Shown here: positions 24,318 through 32,706 of the stretch, in pieces
Numbering within the stretch: position 1 is the stretch's first letter
How the letters are laid out: every line of letters starts with the position of its first letter
Origin: Psychrobacillus sp044762855
GTDB taxonomy: Bacteria > Bacillota > Bacilli > Bacillales_A > Planococcaceae
Direction: 5' to 3'
Assembly (NCBI RefSeq): GCF_044762855.1
Contig: NZ_JBIWFB010000011.1
Coordinates: 68,580-132,579, forward strand
DNA length: 64,000 nt
Notes under the pieces: generated by a model
What the model was told of the DNA's origin: nothing
Database searches by the model: none
What the model saw: only the letters and a program-made list of their open reading frames with translations
Program-made: the position numbers and the translations under genes

Positions 24318-24352
24318 CCTTCAGAATTGGTAATGATAAGTTGACATAAAGT

Positions 24353-24499
24353 GAGCCTTTAATCAGTGGGGTGATTACTGCCAGTTAATGCAGGATAAAG
24401 CATCCCATTGAATTCGCTACGGCGCTAGGGACGCCCCTCACCATAAGCCAAGCAGCTTCACCGCTGGGCTAATGACTTCGGCTATCCCTGTTAAGGCTC
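24353..24499. ncRNA. Unidentified 147-nt structured element
   Basis: The ends GAGCCTT (24353) and AAGGCTC (24493) close a long-range stem. Inside are successive short hairpins: CAGT...ACTG, GGAT-aaagc-ATCC, GGCG-ctaggga-CGCC and CAGC-ttcacc-GCTG. G+C is clearly higher than in the flanking DNA and no frame is open on either strand. TTGACA (24340) lies just upstream. It does not match any riboswitch, 6S, SRP, RNase P or tmRNA core that I know. Strand is uncertain. Confidence 0.5.
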
Positions 24500-24556
24500 C
24501 TTTATTTGTTCGATTTATAATAGATAGTAGTCAATGACCTATTCATAACTAAGAAT

Positions 24557-24597
24557 AGATCTCTAGCGCGTGTGGGTACGCACTAGAGATCTTTTTG
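24557..24597 (+). terminator. Intrinsic terminator
   Basis: AGATCTCTAG...CTAGAGATCT stem with a GC-rich tip, followed by five T residues. It ends the small-gene and structured-element block. Confidence 0.85.
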
Positions 24598-24687
24598 ATT
24601 AGAAATATAGATAATTAAGTGAGAGGTACCCGCATTCTAACAGGATTATTACTGGAATTGGAGATATCCCCTTAAGTCTTTCGAGAT

Positions 24688-24756
24688 TAAATTGTTCTCA
24701 GATATGCATTTTGAAATGTTACACTTATACTAAAGAAGCAGTTTAGCTAAATAAGG
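24688..24756 (+). repeat. Array repeat 31 (long variant, right part)
   Basis: AATTGTTCTCAGATATGCATTTTGAAATGTTACACTTATACTAAAGAAGCAGTTTAGCTAAATAAGG. The left half is missing. Confidence 0.8.
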
Positions 24757-24800
24757 GTGTAGCATAAATCACTAAAAATACATTTTGAAAGAGGGATATT

Positions 24801-25082
24801 ATGAACCACTACCAAATTGTAAAAGAAGTAATTAATGATTGGGACCCGATGCACCTTTTACGTTACACATCTGAGGAAGAATATGATCCAGAAATAAGTC
24901 GTATTGTATCGCGATTACCAACTGCATCTGTCGAAAAATTAGCTATAGTGATACATGAGGTCTTTGATGAAATGTTTTCGAGGAGTAGAGTAACTTCGAT
25001 TAATAATTGTTATCCAAGTGCCCTAAAAATCTGGAACAAAATTTACAATAATAAATTTCCAAATTTAAAAAAACGATATTAA
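24801..25082 (+). CDS. YugE-like DUF1871 protein, 93 aa
   Basis: A small helical protein. The N-terminal phrase VKEVINDWDPMHLL and the YDPEISRIVSRL segment follow the DUF1871 (B. subtilis YugE) pattern, a helical fold of unknown function. GAGGGAT precedes the ATG. Single-gene unit between repeats 31 and 32. Confidence 0.7.
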   Translation: MNHYQIVKEVINDWDPMHLLRYTSEEEYDPEISRIVSRLPTASVEKLAIVIHEVFDEMFSRSRVTSINNCYPSALKIWNKIYNNKFPNLKKRY

Positions 25083-25095
25083 TTAAAAGTAATAT

Positions 25096-25178
25096 TATTA
25101 AACTAATGGGTGCTTTACTTCAAAAAGGGGTAAAATCTTTTTTCTTATTGCACTAACGCAGCAATTTAGTTGAAGAAG
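25096..25178 (+). repeat. Array repeat 32 (full length, last of the left array)
   Basis: TTAAACTAATGGGTGCTTTACTTCAAAAAGGGGTAAAATC with a T6 tract, then CTTATTGCACTAACGCAGCAATTTAGTTGAAGAAG. Confidence 0.9.
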
Positions 25179-25436
25179 AAATGATGTGAAATTCGGATAC
25201 TAGTTGTGATTTCGCCGGTCATGTTATTCAACGATCGTGTCAGATTGTTGAATAACGTCTTTAAAGAAAATTGAATATCTTTGTTAGAGTTTAGAAGAGG
25301 TTGTGAACATAGGTTTGAAATAAAATCGAACCGTTTTACGGGGCTGTTCCAAGTCGATATTTGATCGATATTTGGTCGGTCCCCTTTTTAGTGGTTGTAG
25401 TAATCTTTCTTTAATATTTACATGGGGAGGGGCTAT
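25179..25436. other. Non-coding stretch right of the left array
   Basis: Contains the imperfect hairpin GTTATTCAAC...GTTGAATAAC (about 25223-25256). No gene is visible. Confidence 0.4.
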
Positions 25437-25997
25437 TTAAACTAATGATGGAGTTAGTACGAATAAAATATGATTCGATTCATCACTTTTGTTCAAAAAA
25501 CGGTGTTTAACATTTGGTGGAATGCGTACGACATCTCCTTCATTTAAAAAGTATTCGGTGCCTTCCAGTTCGACATACGCTTGTCCTTTCATGACGACAG
25601 CAATTTCTTCTTGGTTATCGTGTGAATAGTGACTTTCTGTTGTGCTTGCGTGTGCATTTAAATCCATTAGTAAGAGTTCAATATGTGCTTTCATGAAGTC
25701 TGGTGTTAACACATCAAAGACAATATGGTCACTATTCTCACGGTATACTTTCTTTCGATCATGTTTTCTCGAAATGAGTGAATCCGTATCAATTTCATTA
25801 ATGAAGAGGGTAAAGAGTGGTACATTTAATGCCTGTGCAATCAGCTTTAGTACACTTAACGATGGATTTGCTTGTCCTCTTTCTATTTGGCTAATAAGTG
25901 AAGTGCTAATCCCAGCATAATCAGCGAACTCACGAATTGTCATACCAGTCTTTTTGCGATAATTTAGTACGGTTTGCCCGAGACGATGATCGTTCAT
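25437..25997 (-). CDS. XRE-family regulator with cupin sensor domain
   Basis: A 186-residue two-domain repressor. The helix-turn-helix spans residues 6-60 (MTIREFADYAGISTSLISQIERGQANPSL), and the cupin domain residues 105-180 (HDNQEEIAVVMKGQAYVELEG, then GDVVRIPPNVKHRF). Such proteins bind a small ligand in the cupin and repress a neighbouring transporter or catabolic gene. It is divergent from the EamA exporter gene, its likely target. Confidence 0.92.
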   Translation of the reverse strand: MNDHRLGQTVLNYRKKTGMTIREFADYAGISTSLISQIERGQANPSLSVLKLIAQALNVPLFTLFINEIDTDSLISRKHDRKKVYRENSDHIVFDVLTPDFMKAHIELLLMDLNAHASTTESHYSHDNQEEIAVVMKGQAYVELEGTEYFLNEGDVVRIPPNVKHRFLNKSDESNHILFVLTPSLV

Positions 25998-26162
25998 AGT
26001 AAAACCTCTTTCTACAATAATGTATGTTTAACTCATTTTGTGCTGACATACTAAACATAGCGAAAAATACTTTTTTCAATTACATAAATATTTTATACTT
26101 ACCTTTGTACATTATAATAAATTTATTTTATTATTGTAAATAATTATCTAGGAGGACCAGAA

Positions 26163-27044
26163 TTGAAATCCCCTCATATTTCTTACGCACTCTTATTTTT
26201 TGGCGTATTTGCATTATCGACTTCAGCTATCTTTGTGAAATTAGCTGATGCACCTGCTACAATTACAGCATTTTATCGGATGCTTTTTGCAACTGTAATA
26301 CTTTTTCCGTTTTTATTAGTTAATAAAAAGAACCGACAAGAATTACGTTCGTTATCAAAAAAACAATGGGTACTCGGATTATTATCAGGTGTATTTCTAG
26401 CAGCACACTATGTATTGTGGTTTGAATCATTAAATTACACATCTGTTGCAAGTTCGACGGTTATCGTCACATTACAACCACTATTTTCAATGATTGGCGG
26501 TTATTTTTTATTCAAGGAGCGTTTCAGTAAAGGGGCTATAATGGGCTTTCTTGTAGCGATTGCGGGAAGTATAGTCATTGGATGGCAAGACTTTCAAATT
26601 AGTGGACTAGCATTATTTGGCGATATACTTGCTCTTATTGCGGCAGGCATCATAACAGCTTACTTCTTCATTGGTCAGCATGTTCGTAAAAGGTTATCTC
26701 TTATCCCATATTCAGTTATTAGCTACGGGAGCAGTTCATTACTTTTAGGTGTTTTTGCTATCTATCAGCACACACCCTTCTTTAATTATTCTGTACAAAC
26801 ATGGTGGTCCTTTATTGGATTAGCGTTTATTGCAACAATTTTAGGGCAAACAATTTTCAATTGGTTGTTGAAATGGCTAAGTACTTCCATTATTTCAATG
26901 AGTATATTAGGAGAAACAATTGGAACTTGTATACTCGCGTATTTCATTTTGGATGAAGTCATTTCTTTACAACAAGGTATGGGTATCGTACTCATCTTAA
27001 TCGGTCTAGCATTATTTTTACTACAGAAAAGAAATAAAGAATAA
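26163..27044 (+). CDS. EamA/DMT family exporter
   Basis: A 293-residue ten-helix transporter with two EamA repeats. The first starts at YALLFFGVFALSTSAIFVKLAD, the second near LFGDILALIAAGIITAYFFIG. Family members export amino acids, nucleosides or drugs. It starts at TTG after AGGAGGACC. It is divergent from an XRE-cupin regulator with a 165-bp AT-rich promoter region between them. Confidence 0.9.
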   Translation: MKSPHISYALLFFGVFALSTSAIFVKLADAPATITAFYRMLFATVILFPFLLVNKKNRQELRSLSKKQWVLGLLSGVFLAAHYVLWFESLNYTSVASSTVIVTLQPLFSMIGGYFLFKERFSKGAIMGFLVAIAGSIVIGWQDFQISGLALFGDILALIAAGIITAYFFIGQHVRKRLSLIPYSVISYGSSSLLLGVFAIYQHTPFFNYSVQTWWSFIGLAFIATILGQTIFNWLLKWLSTSIISMSILGETIGTCILAYFILDEVISLQQGMGIVLILIGLALFLLQKRNKE

Positions 27045-27126
27045 ATAATAGAGATTAATTGCCGGTACGAGAATAGATTTAATTAAGGCACATTTATTAG
27101 TATAATATCTTTTAAAATTATTCCCT

Positions 27127-27156
27127 TGTTCAACTATCGGGCACTATTATGGAATA
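27127..27156 (+). repeat. Array-repeat left-box remnant
   Basis: GTTCAACTATCGGGCACTATTATGGAA resembles the left box TTCAACTAACGGGTGCTTTA with three changes. It is outside the main arrays and sits beside a decayed SMR gene, hinting that the left array once reached this point. Confidence 0.4.
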
Positions 27157-27215
27157 AAACTTAGATTCTTAAAGGAAGGAAGTAGATGCCACTGAACAGA
27201 CAAGAAGAGATAAAA

Positions 27216-27424
27216 TTAATTTTCAATGAGAAAGTTAAAAGGAATAATTTTATTACTTGCTTCGCTGTGTCCTGAGCCAAATAGATTTAAGATTACAACA
27301 CCTATAAGAATTAATGCGATTCCTGTAGCACTGGCAATATTGATTTTCTCTTTCCAAATTAGAACGGAAATAAAGGTTGTAGCAACGATACCTATTCAAG
27401 ACCAATGGGCATAGAAAGAGTAAT
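27216..27424 (-). pseudogene. Decayed SMR-family multidrug efflux gene (C-terminal half)
   Basis: The minus strand reads SFYAHWS-stop-IGIVATTFISVLIWKEK, then IALILIGVVILNLFG, the typical third and fourth helices of small multidrug resistance pumps (YkkD/EbrB/QacC type). There is an in-frame TGA where glycine is expected, and no N-terminal half upstream. The frame ends at TAA near 27216. Confidence 0.7.
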
Positions 27425-27480
27425 AACTTATTGTAACAATTTCAATTTATTCACTCATATAATTTTATGCAAACGATTTT

Positions 27481-27515
27481 AAACGCTGTCCTTTTCACTT
27501 AGGAACAGCGTTTTC
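27481..27515. terminator. Bidirectional hairpin terminator
   Basis: AACGCTGTcC...GGaACAGCGTT stem with T/A-rich flanks on both sides. Confidence 0.65.
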
Positions 27516-27796
27516 TTGATTCTTCTTAAGACATGGAATTGTTCCTTTCTTTTTCCATGATTGTATTTCTCCCATTCCCCCTCCACTAAACGTTGTCTCA
27601 ACCACAGTTGAGAGCTCACTTTTTGTAATAAGATAATGAAGATAAAAAAATTCTGAATTTTTTGTTGACTTATACATTCCGAACTATTAATCTAATATCA
27701 TATTACTGCATATTATATCTCCGTTTTTTATTTGTTATATAGGGCGAATATTGATAATTCCATTCTATAAAGAAAGAAAACTAGGGGGAATGATGT

Positions 27797-29125
27797 TTGT
27801 ATAATCCATTAATTGAAACGATGCAGCGTAAAGAAATGGAAAGCCTACAGCTAGATCGACTCCGTAGTACAGTTAAAAACGTTTATGAGCATGTTCCATT
27901 TTATCGAAAGAAATTTGATGAGCTTGGGATTAAGCCAGAACATATTCAAAGTTTAGAAGATTTAACGAAGCTGCCTTTTACAATAAAAAACAATTTGCGA
28001 GATCAATATCCTTTTGGATTATTTGCAGTATCACAAGAAGAGGTTGTTCGGATTCATGGATCTTCGGGAACGAGTGGGAAACCAACAATTGTTGGATATA
28101 CAGCAGAGGATATAGCAATGTGGGCTGAAGTTGTAGCACGTTCAATTGTGGCAGCAGGTGGTAAAAAGACAGATATTTTTCATAATGCATATGGATATGG
28201 TTTATTTACAGGGGGAATCGGGCTCCATTATGGTGCGGAAGTTCTCGGAGCAACCGTTGTGCCAATGTCAGGTGGAAACACGGAAAGACAGATTTCATTA
28301 ATAGAAGATTTTAAACCTAGAGGCATTTGCGGGACGCCTTCATACATGTTGAACATAGCGGAGAAAATGAAAGAGAAGGGTATAGATCCAAGGCACTCAT
28401 CGATGGAATATGGAATTTTCGGAGCGGAACCTTGGTCGGAAGAAATGAGAAAAAGGCTAGAGCAAACTTTCCATTTGAAAGCAGTTGATATTTACGGATT
28501 GAGCGAGATTATTGGACCAGGTGTCTCCGTTGAATGCTATGAAGCTCAAAATGGTCTACATGTACAAGAAGATCATTTTTACATCGAGGTAATTAATCCT
28601 AAAACACTTGAACCAGTTGCTGAAGGGGAAGAAGGAGAGTTAGTTTTTACAAGTTTAACGAAAAGAGCGCTTCCAATCATTCGATATCGCACTGGTGACA
28701 TTTCGTCCATAACACGCGAGAAGTGTACATGCGGCAGAACTTTGACGAGAATGTCGAGGGTGAAAGGTCGTACAGATGATATGTTGATAATACGTGGAGT
28801 GAATGTCTTTCCAACGGAAGTAGAACGGGTTCTTTTACAGGTGGAAAATCTTGTACCTCATTATCAAATTCATTTAATTAGAAAAGAAGCGATGGACATC
28901 GCCGAACTACATGTAGAAATAGATAATAATCTCTATGAAAAAATCAATGGTAATTTAAGCGATTCACAAGTAAATCAACTGAAATTAGAAATTCAAAGTT
29001 CATTGAAATCGAGCTGTTTAGTGTCTATGGATATTGTTTTTAATAGTCCTAAAACGATACCAAGATTTGAAGGGAAAGCGATTCGAGTTATAGATTCTCG
29101 AGATAAAAATGTAATAGGTGTGTAA
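27797..29125 (+). CDS. paaK: Phenylacetate-CoA ligase
   Basis: A 442-residue adenylate-forming ligase that activates phenylacetate with ATP and CoA. The P-loop-like motif SSGTSGKPT is near residue 88, the adenine/aryl motif DIYGLSEIIGPG near residue 231, and the C-terminal hinge near RTGDISSI. The zinc-like CTCGRT loop of PaaK enzymes is present. Start is TTG, 8 bases after AGGGGG. It heads the paa operon; the ferredoxin reductase follows after 26 bp. It would use external phenylacetate or that released by a thioesterase. Confidence 0.95.
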   Translation: MYNPLIETMQRKEMESLQLDRLRSTVKNVYEHVPFYRKKFDELGIKPEHIQSLEDLTKLPFTIKNNLRDQYPFGLFAVSQEEVVRIHGSSGTSGKPTIVGYTAEDIAMWAEVVARSIVAAGGKKTDIFHNAYGYGLFTGGIGLHYGAEVLGATVVPMSGGNTERQISLIEDFKPRGICGTPSYMLNIAEKMKEKGIDPRHSSMEYGIFGAEPWSEEMRKRLEQTFHLKAVDIYGLSEIIGPGVSVECYEAQNGLHVQEDHFYIEVINPKTLEPVAEGEEGELVFTSLTKRALPIIRYRTGDISSITREKCTCGRTLTRMSRVKGRTDDMLIIRGVNVFPTEVERVLLQVENLVPHYQIHLIRKEAMDIAELHVEIDNNLYEKINGNLSDSQVNQLKLEIQSSLKSSCLVSMDIVFNSPKTIPRFEGKAIRVIDSRDKNVIGV

Positions 29126-29151
29126 TTCATACTCAGAAGGAGGAAGTCTGT

Positions 29152-30171
29152 TTGTCTCACAACGAGGAAATTTTTGATGTAACCATAATTGGGGGAGGGC
29201 CAGTTGGCTTATTCACTGCGTTTTATGCTGGCCTTCGAAATATGTCTTGTAAAATAATTGAAAGTCTTCCGCAGCTAGGTGGACAATTAACCGCTTTATA
29301 TCCTGAAAAGCATATTTACGATGTTGCAGGTTTCCCTAAAATAACAGCGCAAGACCTTATCGATAGGTTAAAGAAGCAAATGGAGCAATTTGAACAAACA
29401 GTTTGTTTGAATGAAGCAGTGGAAGAGCTAGAAAGACATCCTAACAATTCTTTTAAACTATTGACGAACAAAGGGACCCATTTTACTAAAACAATCATTA
29501 TTACTGCAGGAAACGGGGCATTCCATCCGAAAAAACTGGATCGTGTAAATTCTTCAGATTTTGAAGAAATTAATCTTCATTATTTTATTCATGATTTAGA
29601 AAAATTTGAGGGAAAAAAAGTTCTGTTGTTCGGTGGTGGCGATTCTGCAGTAGACTGGGCTCTTACGCTAGAACCAATTGCAGAGAAAATAACATTGGCT
29701 CATCGTCGTGATAAGTTCCGAGCGCATGAACATTCTGTGGAAATGTTGAAGAATTCAACTGTAGATGTATTAACTCCATTTGTTCCATCTGCATTTATAG
29801 GAGAAAAACGTATTAAACAAGTCGAGTTAATAGAGGTGAAAGGCAATGAAACAAAGATAATAGATGTTGATGATGTCATTGTCAATTATGGTTTCATCTC
29901 ATCTCTTGGTCCTATCAAAAATTGGGGTTTTAATTTGGATAAAAACAGCATTGTCGTAAATTCAAAAATGGAAACAAATATTGCAGGAATATACGCTGCT
30001 GGTGACATTTGCACATATGAAGGAAAAGTGAAGTTAATCGCTAGTGGATTTGGTGAAGCACCGACTGCAATAAGTAATGCAAAAGTCTTTATCGATCCTT
30101 CTTCTAAAGTTCAGCCTCTTCACAGCACAAGTGTTATGGATAAAACGAAGAGACAGGCAGAGAAAGTCTGA
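29152..30171 (+). CDS. Ferredoxin-NADP+ reductase (TrxR-like type)
   Basis: A 339-residue FAD enzyme with VTIIGGGPVGLFTAFYAG at residues 10-27 for FAD, LLFGGGDSAVDWALTL near residue 163 for NADPH, and YAAGDICTY near residue 282. It lacks the CxxC disulfide of thioredoxin reductase and has the FNR-specific EHSVEML and C-terminal extension of the YumC group. It starts at TTG after GGAGG. Placed between paaK and a ferredoxin gene and upstream of paaABC, it probably replaces PaaE as electron donor. Confidence 0.9.
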   Translation: MSHNEEIFDVTIIGGGPVGLFTAFYAGLRNMSCKIIESLPQLGGQLTALYPEKHIYDVAGFPKITAQDLIDRLKKQMEQFEQTVCLNEAVEELERHPNNSFKLLTNKGTHFTKTIIITAGNGAFHPKKLDRVNSSDFEEINLHYFIHDLEKFEGKKVLLFGGGDSAVDWALTLEPIAEKITLAHRRDKFRAHEHSVEMLKNSTVDVLTPFVPSAFIGEKRIKQVELIEVKGNETKIIDVDDVIVNYGFISSLGPIKNWGFNLDKNSIVVNSKMETNIAGIYAAGDICTYEGKVKLIASGFGEAPTAISNAKVFIDPSSKVQPLHSTSVMDKTKRQAEKV

Positions 30172-30192
30172 TAGAAAAAGGAAGAAAGTCAC

Positions 30193-30432
30193 ATGCCTAA
30201 GTATACAATTGTTGATCAAGAAACATGTATTGCATGTGGAGCTTGTGGATCCAGTGCACCTGACATCTTCGATTATGATGAGGAAGGACTTGCTTATGTA
30301 ATTTTTGATGAAAATAAAGGGACAGCTGAAGTACCTCTAGAGTTGCATGAAGATTTAGAAGATACGTTTGATGGATGCCCTACAAATTCTATAAAAATTG
30401 CTACCGGCCCACTAATAATAGAGATGGTTTAA
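30193..30432 (+). CDS. fer: Ferredoxin, single [4Fe-4S]
   Basis: A 79-residue acidic ferredoxin. Cluster ligands are CIACGAC at residues 12-18 and the distal CP near residue 61, giving one cubane. Sequence and length match Bacillus Fer. It is 21 bp after the reductase, which should reduce it. The likely electron acceptor is the diiron epoxidase PaaABC encoded just downstream. Confidence 0.92.
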   Translation: MPKYTIVDQETCIACGACGSSAPDIFDYDEEGLAYVIFDENKGTAEVPLELHEDLEDTFDGCPTNSIKIATGPLIIEMV

Positions 30433-30489
30433 AGTGAGCTAAATATTATAGACTAGCATAATTTTTAAATAATATAACATTATATAGTT

Positions 30490-30499
30490 ATGACGTCAT
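30490..30499. promoter_or_regulatory. ATGACGTCAT palindrome in the paaA promoter region
   Basis: A perfect 10-bp palindrome in the 122-bp gap between the ferredoxin gene and paaA, flanked by TATATAGTT and ATTGTTATATA. Candidate operator (for example for PaaX) controlling a second transcript start at paaA. Confidence 0.4.
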
Positions 30500-30554
30500 T
30501 AAATTGTTATATACAGTCATGTAAAGGCATAACTTTATTAAGGGGGGGTTAGAT

Positions 30555-31505
30555 ATGACCAATTTGCAGAATGCTGCAGAAGAACAATTGGCTCATTTCA
30601 TGCAGCGAATTGAACGTGGCGACAAGATTGAAGCAGATGATTGGATGCCAGAAGAATACAGACTTACATTAATTAGATTGATTTCTATGCATGGTATTAG
30701 TGAAATAATGGGGGCACTTCCTGAAAAAGAATGGGTACCTAAAGCGCCTTCGTTAAATAGAAAGCTTGGCATTATGGCAAAAGTACAAGATGAAATGGGC
30801 CACGGCCAGTTGCTTTTGCGAGTAACTGAAGACTTACTTTTACCTTATGGAAAAAACAGAGGAGATATAATGCAAGACTTATTTAATGGAGATTTAAAAT
30901 TCCATAATGTTTTCCATATGGAAACGAAAACATGGGCGGATGCCGGAATTATAGGTTGGCTCGTTGATGGAGCAGCTATTATTACACAAACAAATATGCT
31001 AGGTGCTTCGTACGGGCCATATGCAAGAGCACTTCAGCGAATTTGTGCAGAAGAGGTATTCCATGCTCAACATGGAGAATCGATCATTATGGCGCTCGCT
31101 GAAGGTACAGAAGAACAAAAGGCAATGATTCAGGAATCTCTCAATCGCTGGTGGGAAGCTCTACTCATGTTCTTCGGACCGGCGAGCAAAGAGACGACAG
31201 GCTCTTCTAAACAAGACTTGACGATTAAATATAAAATTCGTACTAAAACAAACGAAGAATTTAGACAGCTATTTTTTGATAAATACATTCCACGTATTTT
31301 ATCACTTGGTCTGACAATTCCGGATCCGACAATCCGTTTTGATGAAGAAAGTAAGTTATGGTCCTATAAACAACCGGATTGGAATGAATTTAAGAAAATT
31401 ATCAAAAACGGGGGTCCACGTTCACATGCGCGTCTGAACTTACGAAGGTCATCTTACGAAAATAATGCATGGGTGCGTGATGCACTAAGTGTGAAAGTCA
31501 CCTAG
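30555..31505 (+). CDS. paaA: Phenylacetyl-CoA 1,2-epoxidase catalytic subunit
   Basis: A 316-residue ferritin-fold diiron subunit. Iron-ligand motifs are KVQDEMGHGQ near residue 76 and CAEEVFHAQHGES near residue 156. It inserts one oxygen into the phenylacetyl-CoA ring, giving the 1,2-epoxide. AAGGGGGGG precedes the ATG. It is followed by paaB (18 bp) and paaC. Length and order are those of known paa clusters. Confidence 0.95.
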   Translation: MTNLQNAAEEQLAHFMQRIERGDKIEADDWMPEEYRLTLIRLISMHGISEIMGALPEKEWVPKAPSLNRKLGIMAKVQDEMGHGQLLLRVTEDLLLPYGKNRGDIMQDLFNGDLKFHNVFHMETKTWADAGIIGWLVDGAAIITQTNMLGASYGPYARALQRICAEEVFHAQHGESIIMALAEGTEEQKAMIQESLNRWWEALLMFFGPASKETTGSSKQDLTIKYKIRTKTNEEFRQLFFDKYIPRILSLGLTIPDPTIRFDEESKLWSYKQPDWNEFKKIIKNGGPRSHARLNLRRSSYENNAWVRDALSVKVT

Positions 31506-31523
31506 CGAAAGGAGGCAGAATAA

Positions 31524-31871
31524 ATGACCGAAGAGAAAACATTTTATCAAGAGTATGAAGTCTTTAGTAAGCGAACGCCAAGCTCTGCTTTTCAACATCA
31601 GTTTAGCTTATTAGCACCAAATGAAGATATGGCATTTATTTTGGCACAGGAAAACTTCATGAGACGTGAACCGGTTGCTGACATTTGGATTGTGAATCGA
31701 AAGAGTATTCGAAAGATGGATGTTGAAGAGAAGCTGACGCTTGGTAGACTTGACAATAAAGATTACCGGACAACAAAAGGCTATGGTTACTTAAAGAAAA
31801 AGTGGCGCCAGTACGAGCAGCAAATATTGGATGAAAAAGAGATTCTATCATGGGGAGGAGAGCGTAAATGA
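31524..31871 (+). CDS. paaB: Phenylacetyl-CoA epoxidase subunit PaaB
   Basis: A 115-residue subunit bridging PaaA-PaaC dimers. The pattern YEVFSKRTPSSAFQHQFSLLAP and LAQENFMRREPVADIWIV is diagnostic for PaaB. AAAGGAGG precedes the ATG. Its stop overlaps the paaC start by 4 bp. Confidence 0.93.
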   Translation: MTEEKTFYQEYEVFSKRTPSSAFQHQFSLLAPNEDMAFILAQENFMRREPVADIWIVNRKSIRKMDVEEKLTLGRLDNKDYRTTKGYGYLKKKWRQYEQQILDEKEILSWGGERK

Positions 31872-32680
31872 ATGAAAATGAAACAGTCATGAGCCAGGAG
31901 TATAAAGATGCAATAACAAGCCTATTATTCCAACTTGCTGATGATGATTTCTTGTACGCTTATCGTGGATCTGAATGGCTTGGGCTCGCTCCCCATATAG
32001 AAGAAGACGTCGCTTCCTCTTCCATTAGTCAAGACAGCATGGGACATGCAGCAATGTACTATAAATTACTCGAAGATTTAGGAATAGGAAGTGCAAACGA
32101 ACTTGCCCATTCACGCCCTGCACTGGACAGAAAAAACAGCGTCTTGATGGAGAGAGTGAACGGAGAAGGCTATTATATGGAAACCCCTTTATATGATTGG
32201 GCTTATCATGTTGTCAGAAGTTATTTTTACACACAGGCTAAAAAGGTAAAAATCGATTCGCTATGTGAAAGCTCGTATAGTCCCCTTGCAGATACTGCTG
32301 TAAAAGTGAGAATGGAGCTTTATTATCATAGACTTCACTGGGAAACGTGGTTTAAGCAATTACTTAGTTCTACTGATGTTGCGAAAGAGAAAATGGACGA
32401 AGCAATTAAAAAGGTAATGGATGATTTTAATGATGTATTCTCTTATGGAAACGAAAAATTGTTAATTGAAAAAAGTAGATTAATCAGTAGTGAAGAGATT
32501 TTGAGAGATAAGTGGAAAGCAAGTATTGAACCAGTTTTTACAGCGCTTCAAATGGAAGTGCCAAATATATCAGAAAAGCCTATTAAAAACGGACGAAACG
32601 GTGAACATACAAATGATTTGGAAGAAGCAATACGCACACTTTCGGAGGTTTACAAATTCGATCCACTAGCAACTTGGTAA
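31868..32680 (+). CDS. paaC: Phenylacetyl-CoA epoxidase structural subunit PaaC
   Basis: A 270-residue ferritin-like subunit that pairs with PaaA but lacks a full iron site. Family stretches are LLFQLADDDFLYAYRGSEWLGLAPHIEEDVA and MELYYHRLHWETWF. It is coupled to paaB by a 4-bp overlap (GGGGAGAG upstream). Confidence 0.93.
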   Translation: MNENETVMSQEYKDAITSLLFQLADDDFLYAYRGSEWLGLAPHIEEDVASSSISQDSMGHAAMYYKLLEDLGIGSANELAHSRPALDRKNSVLMERVNGEGYYMETPLYDWAYHVVRSYFYTQAKKVKIDSLCESSYSPLADTAVKVRMELYYHRLHWETWFKQLLSSTDVAKEKMDEAIKKVMDDFNDVFSYGNEKLLIEKSRLISSEEILRDKWKASIEPVFTALQMEVPNISEKPIKNGRNGEHTNDLEEAIRTLSEVYKFDPLATW

Positions 32681-32706
32681 TTCGAAAATGGAAAGAGGTG
32701 ACTTGA

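Noticed and set aside
24353..24499. Structured element read as M-box, guanidine-I or c-di-AMP riboswitch
   Set aside because: Only short coincidental matches occur (for example CTAGGGA); the conserved cores of those classes are not present.
1806..25178. A bona fide integron
   Set aside because: No IntI-like integrase or attI/Pc platform is seen in the window, so I describe the array as integron-like only.
27495..27677. 60-codon open frame on the minus strand
   Set aside because: No ribosome site, it starts in AT-rich DNA and ends in the arm of a terminator; composition is not protein-like.
29152..30171. Thioredoxin reductase as the product
   Set aside because: No CxxC redox pair is present, and the neighbouring gene is a ferredoxin.
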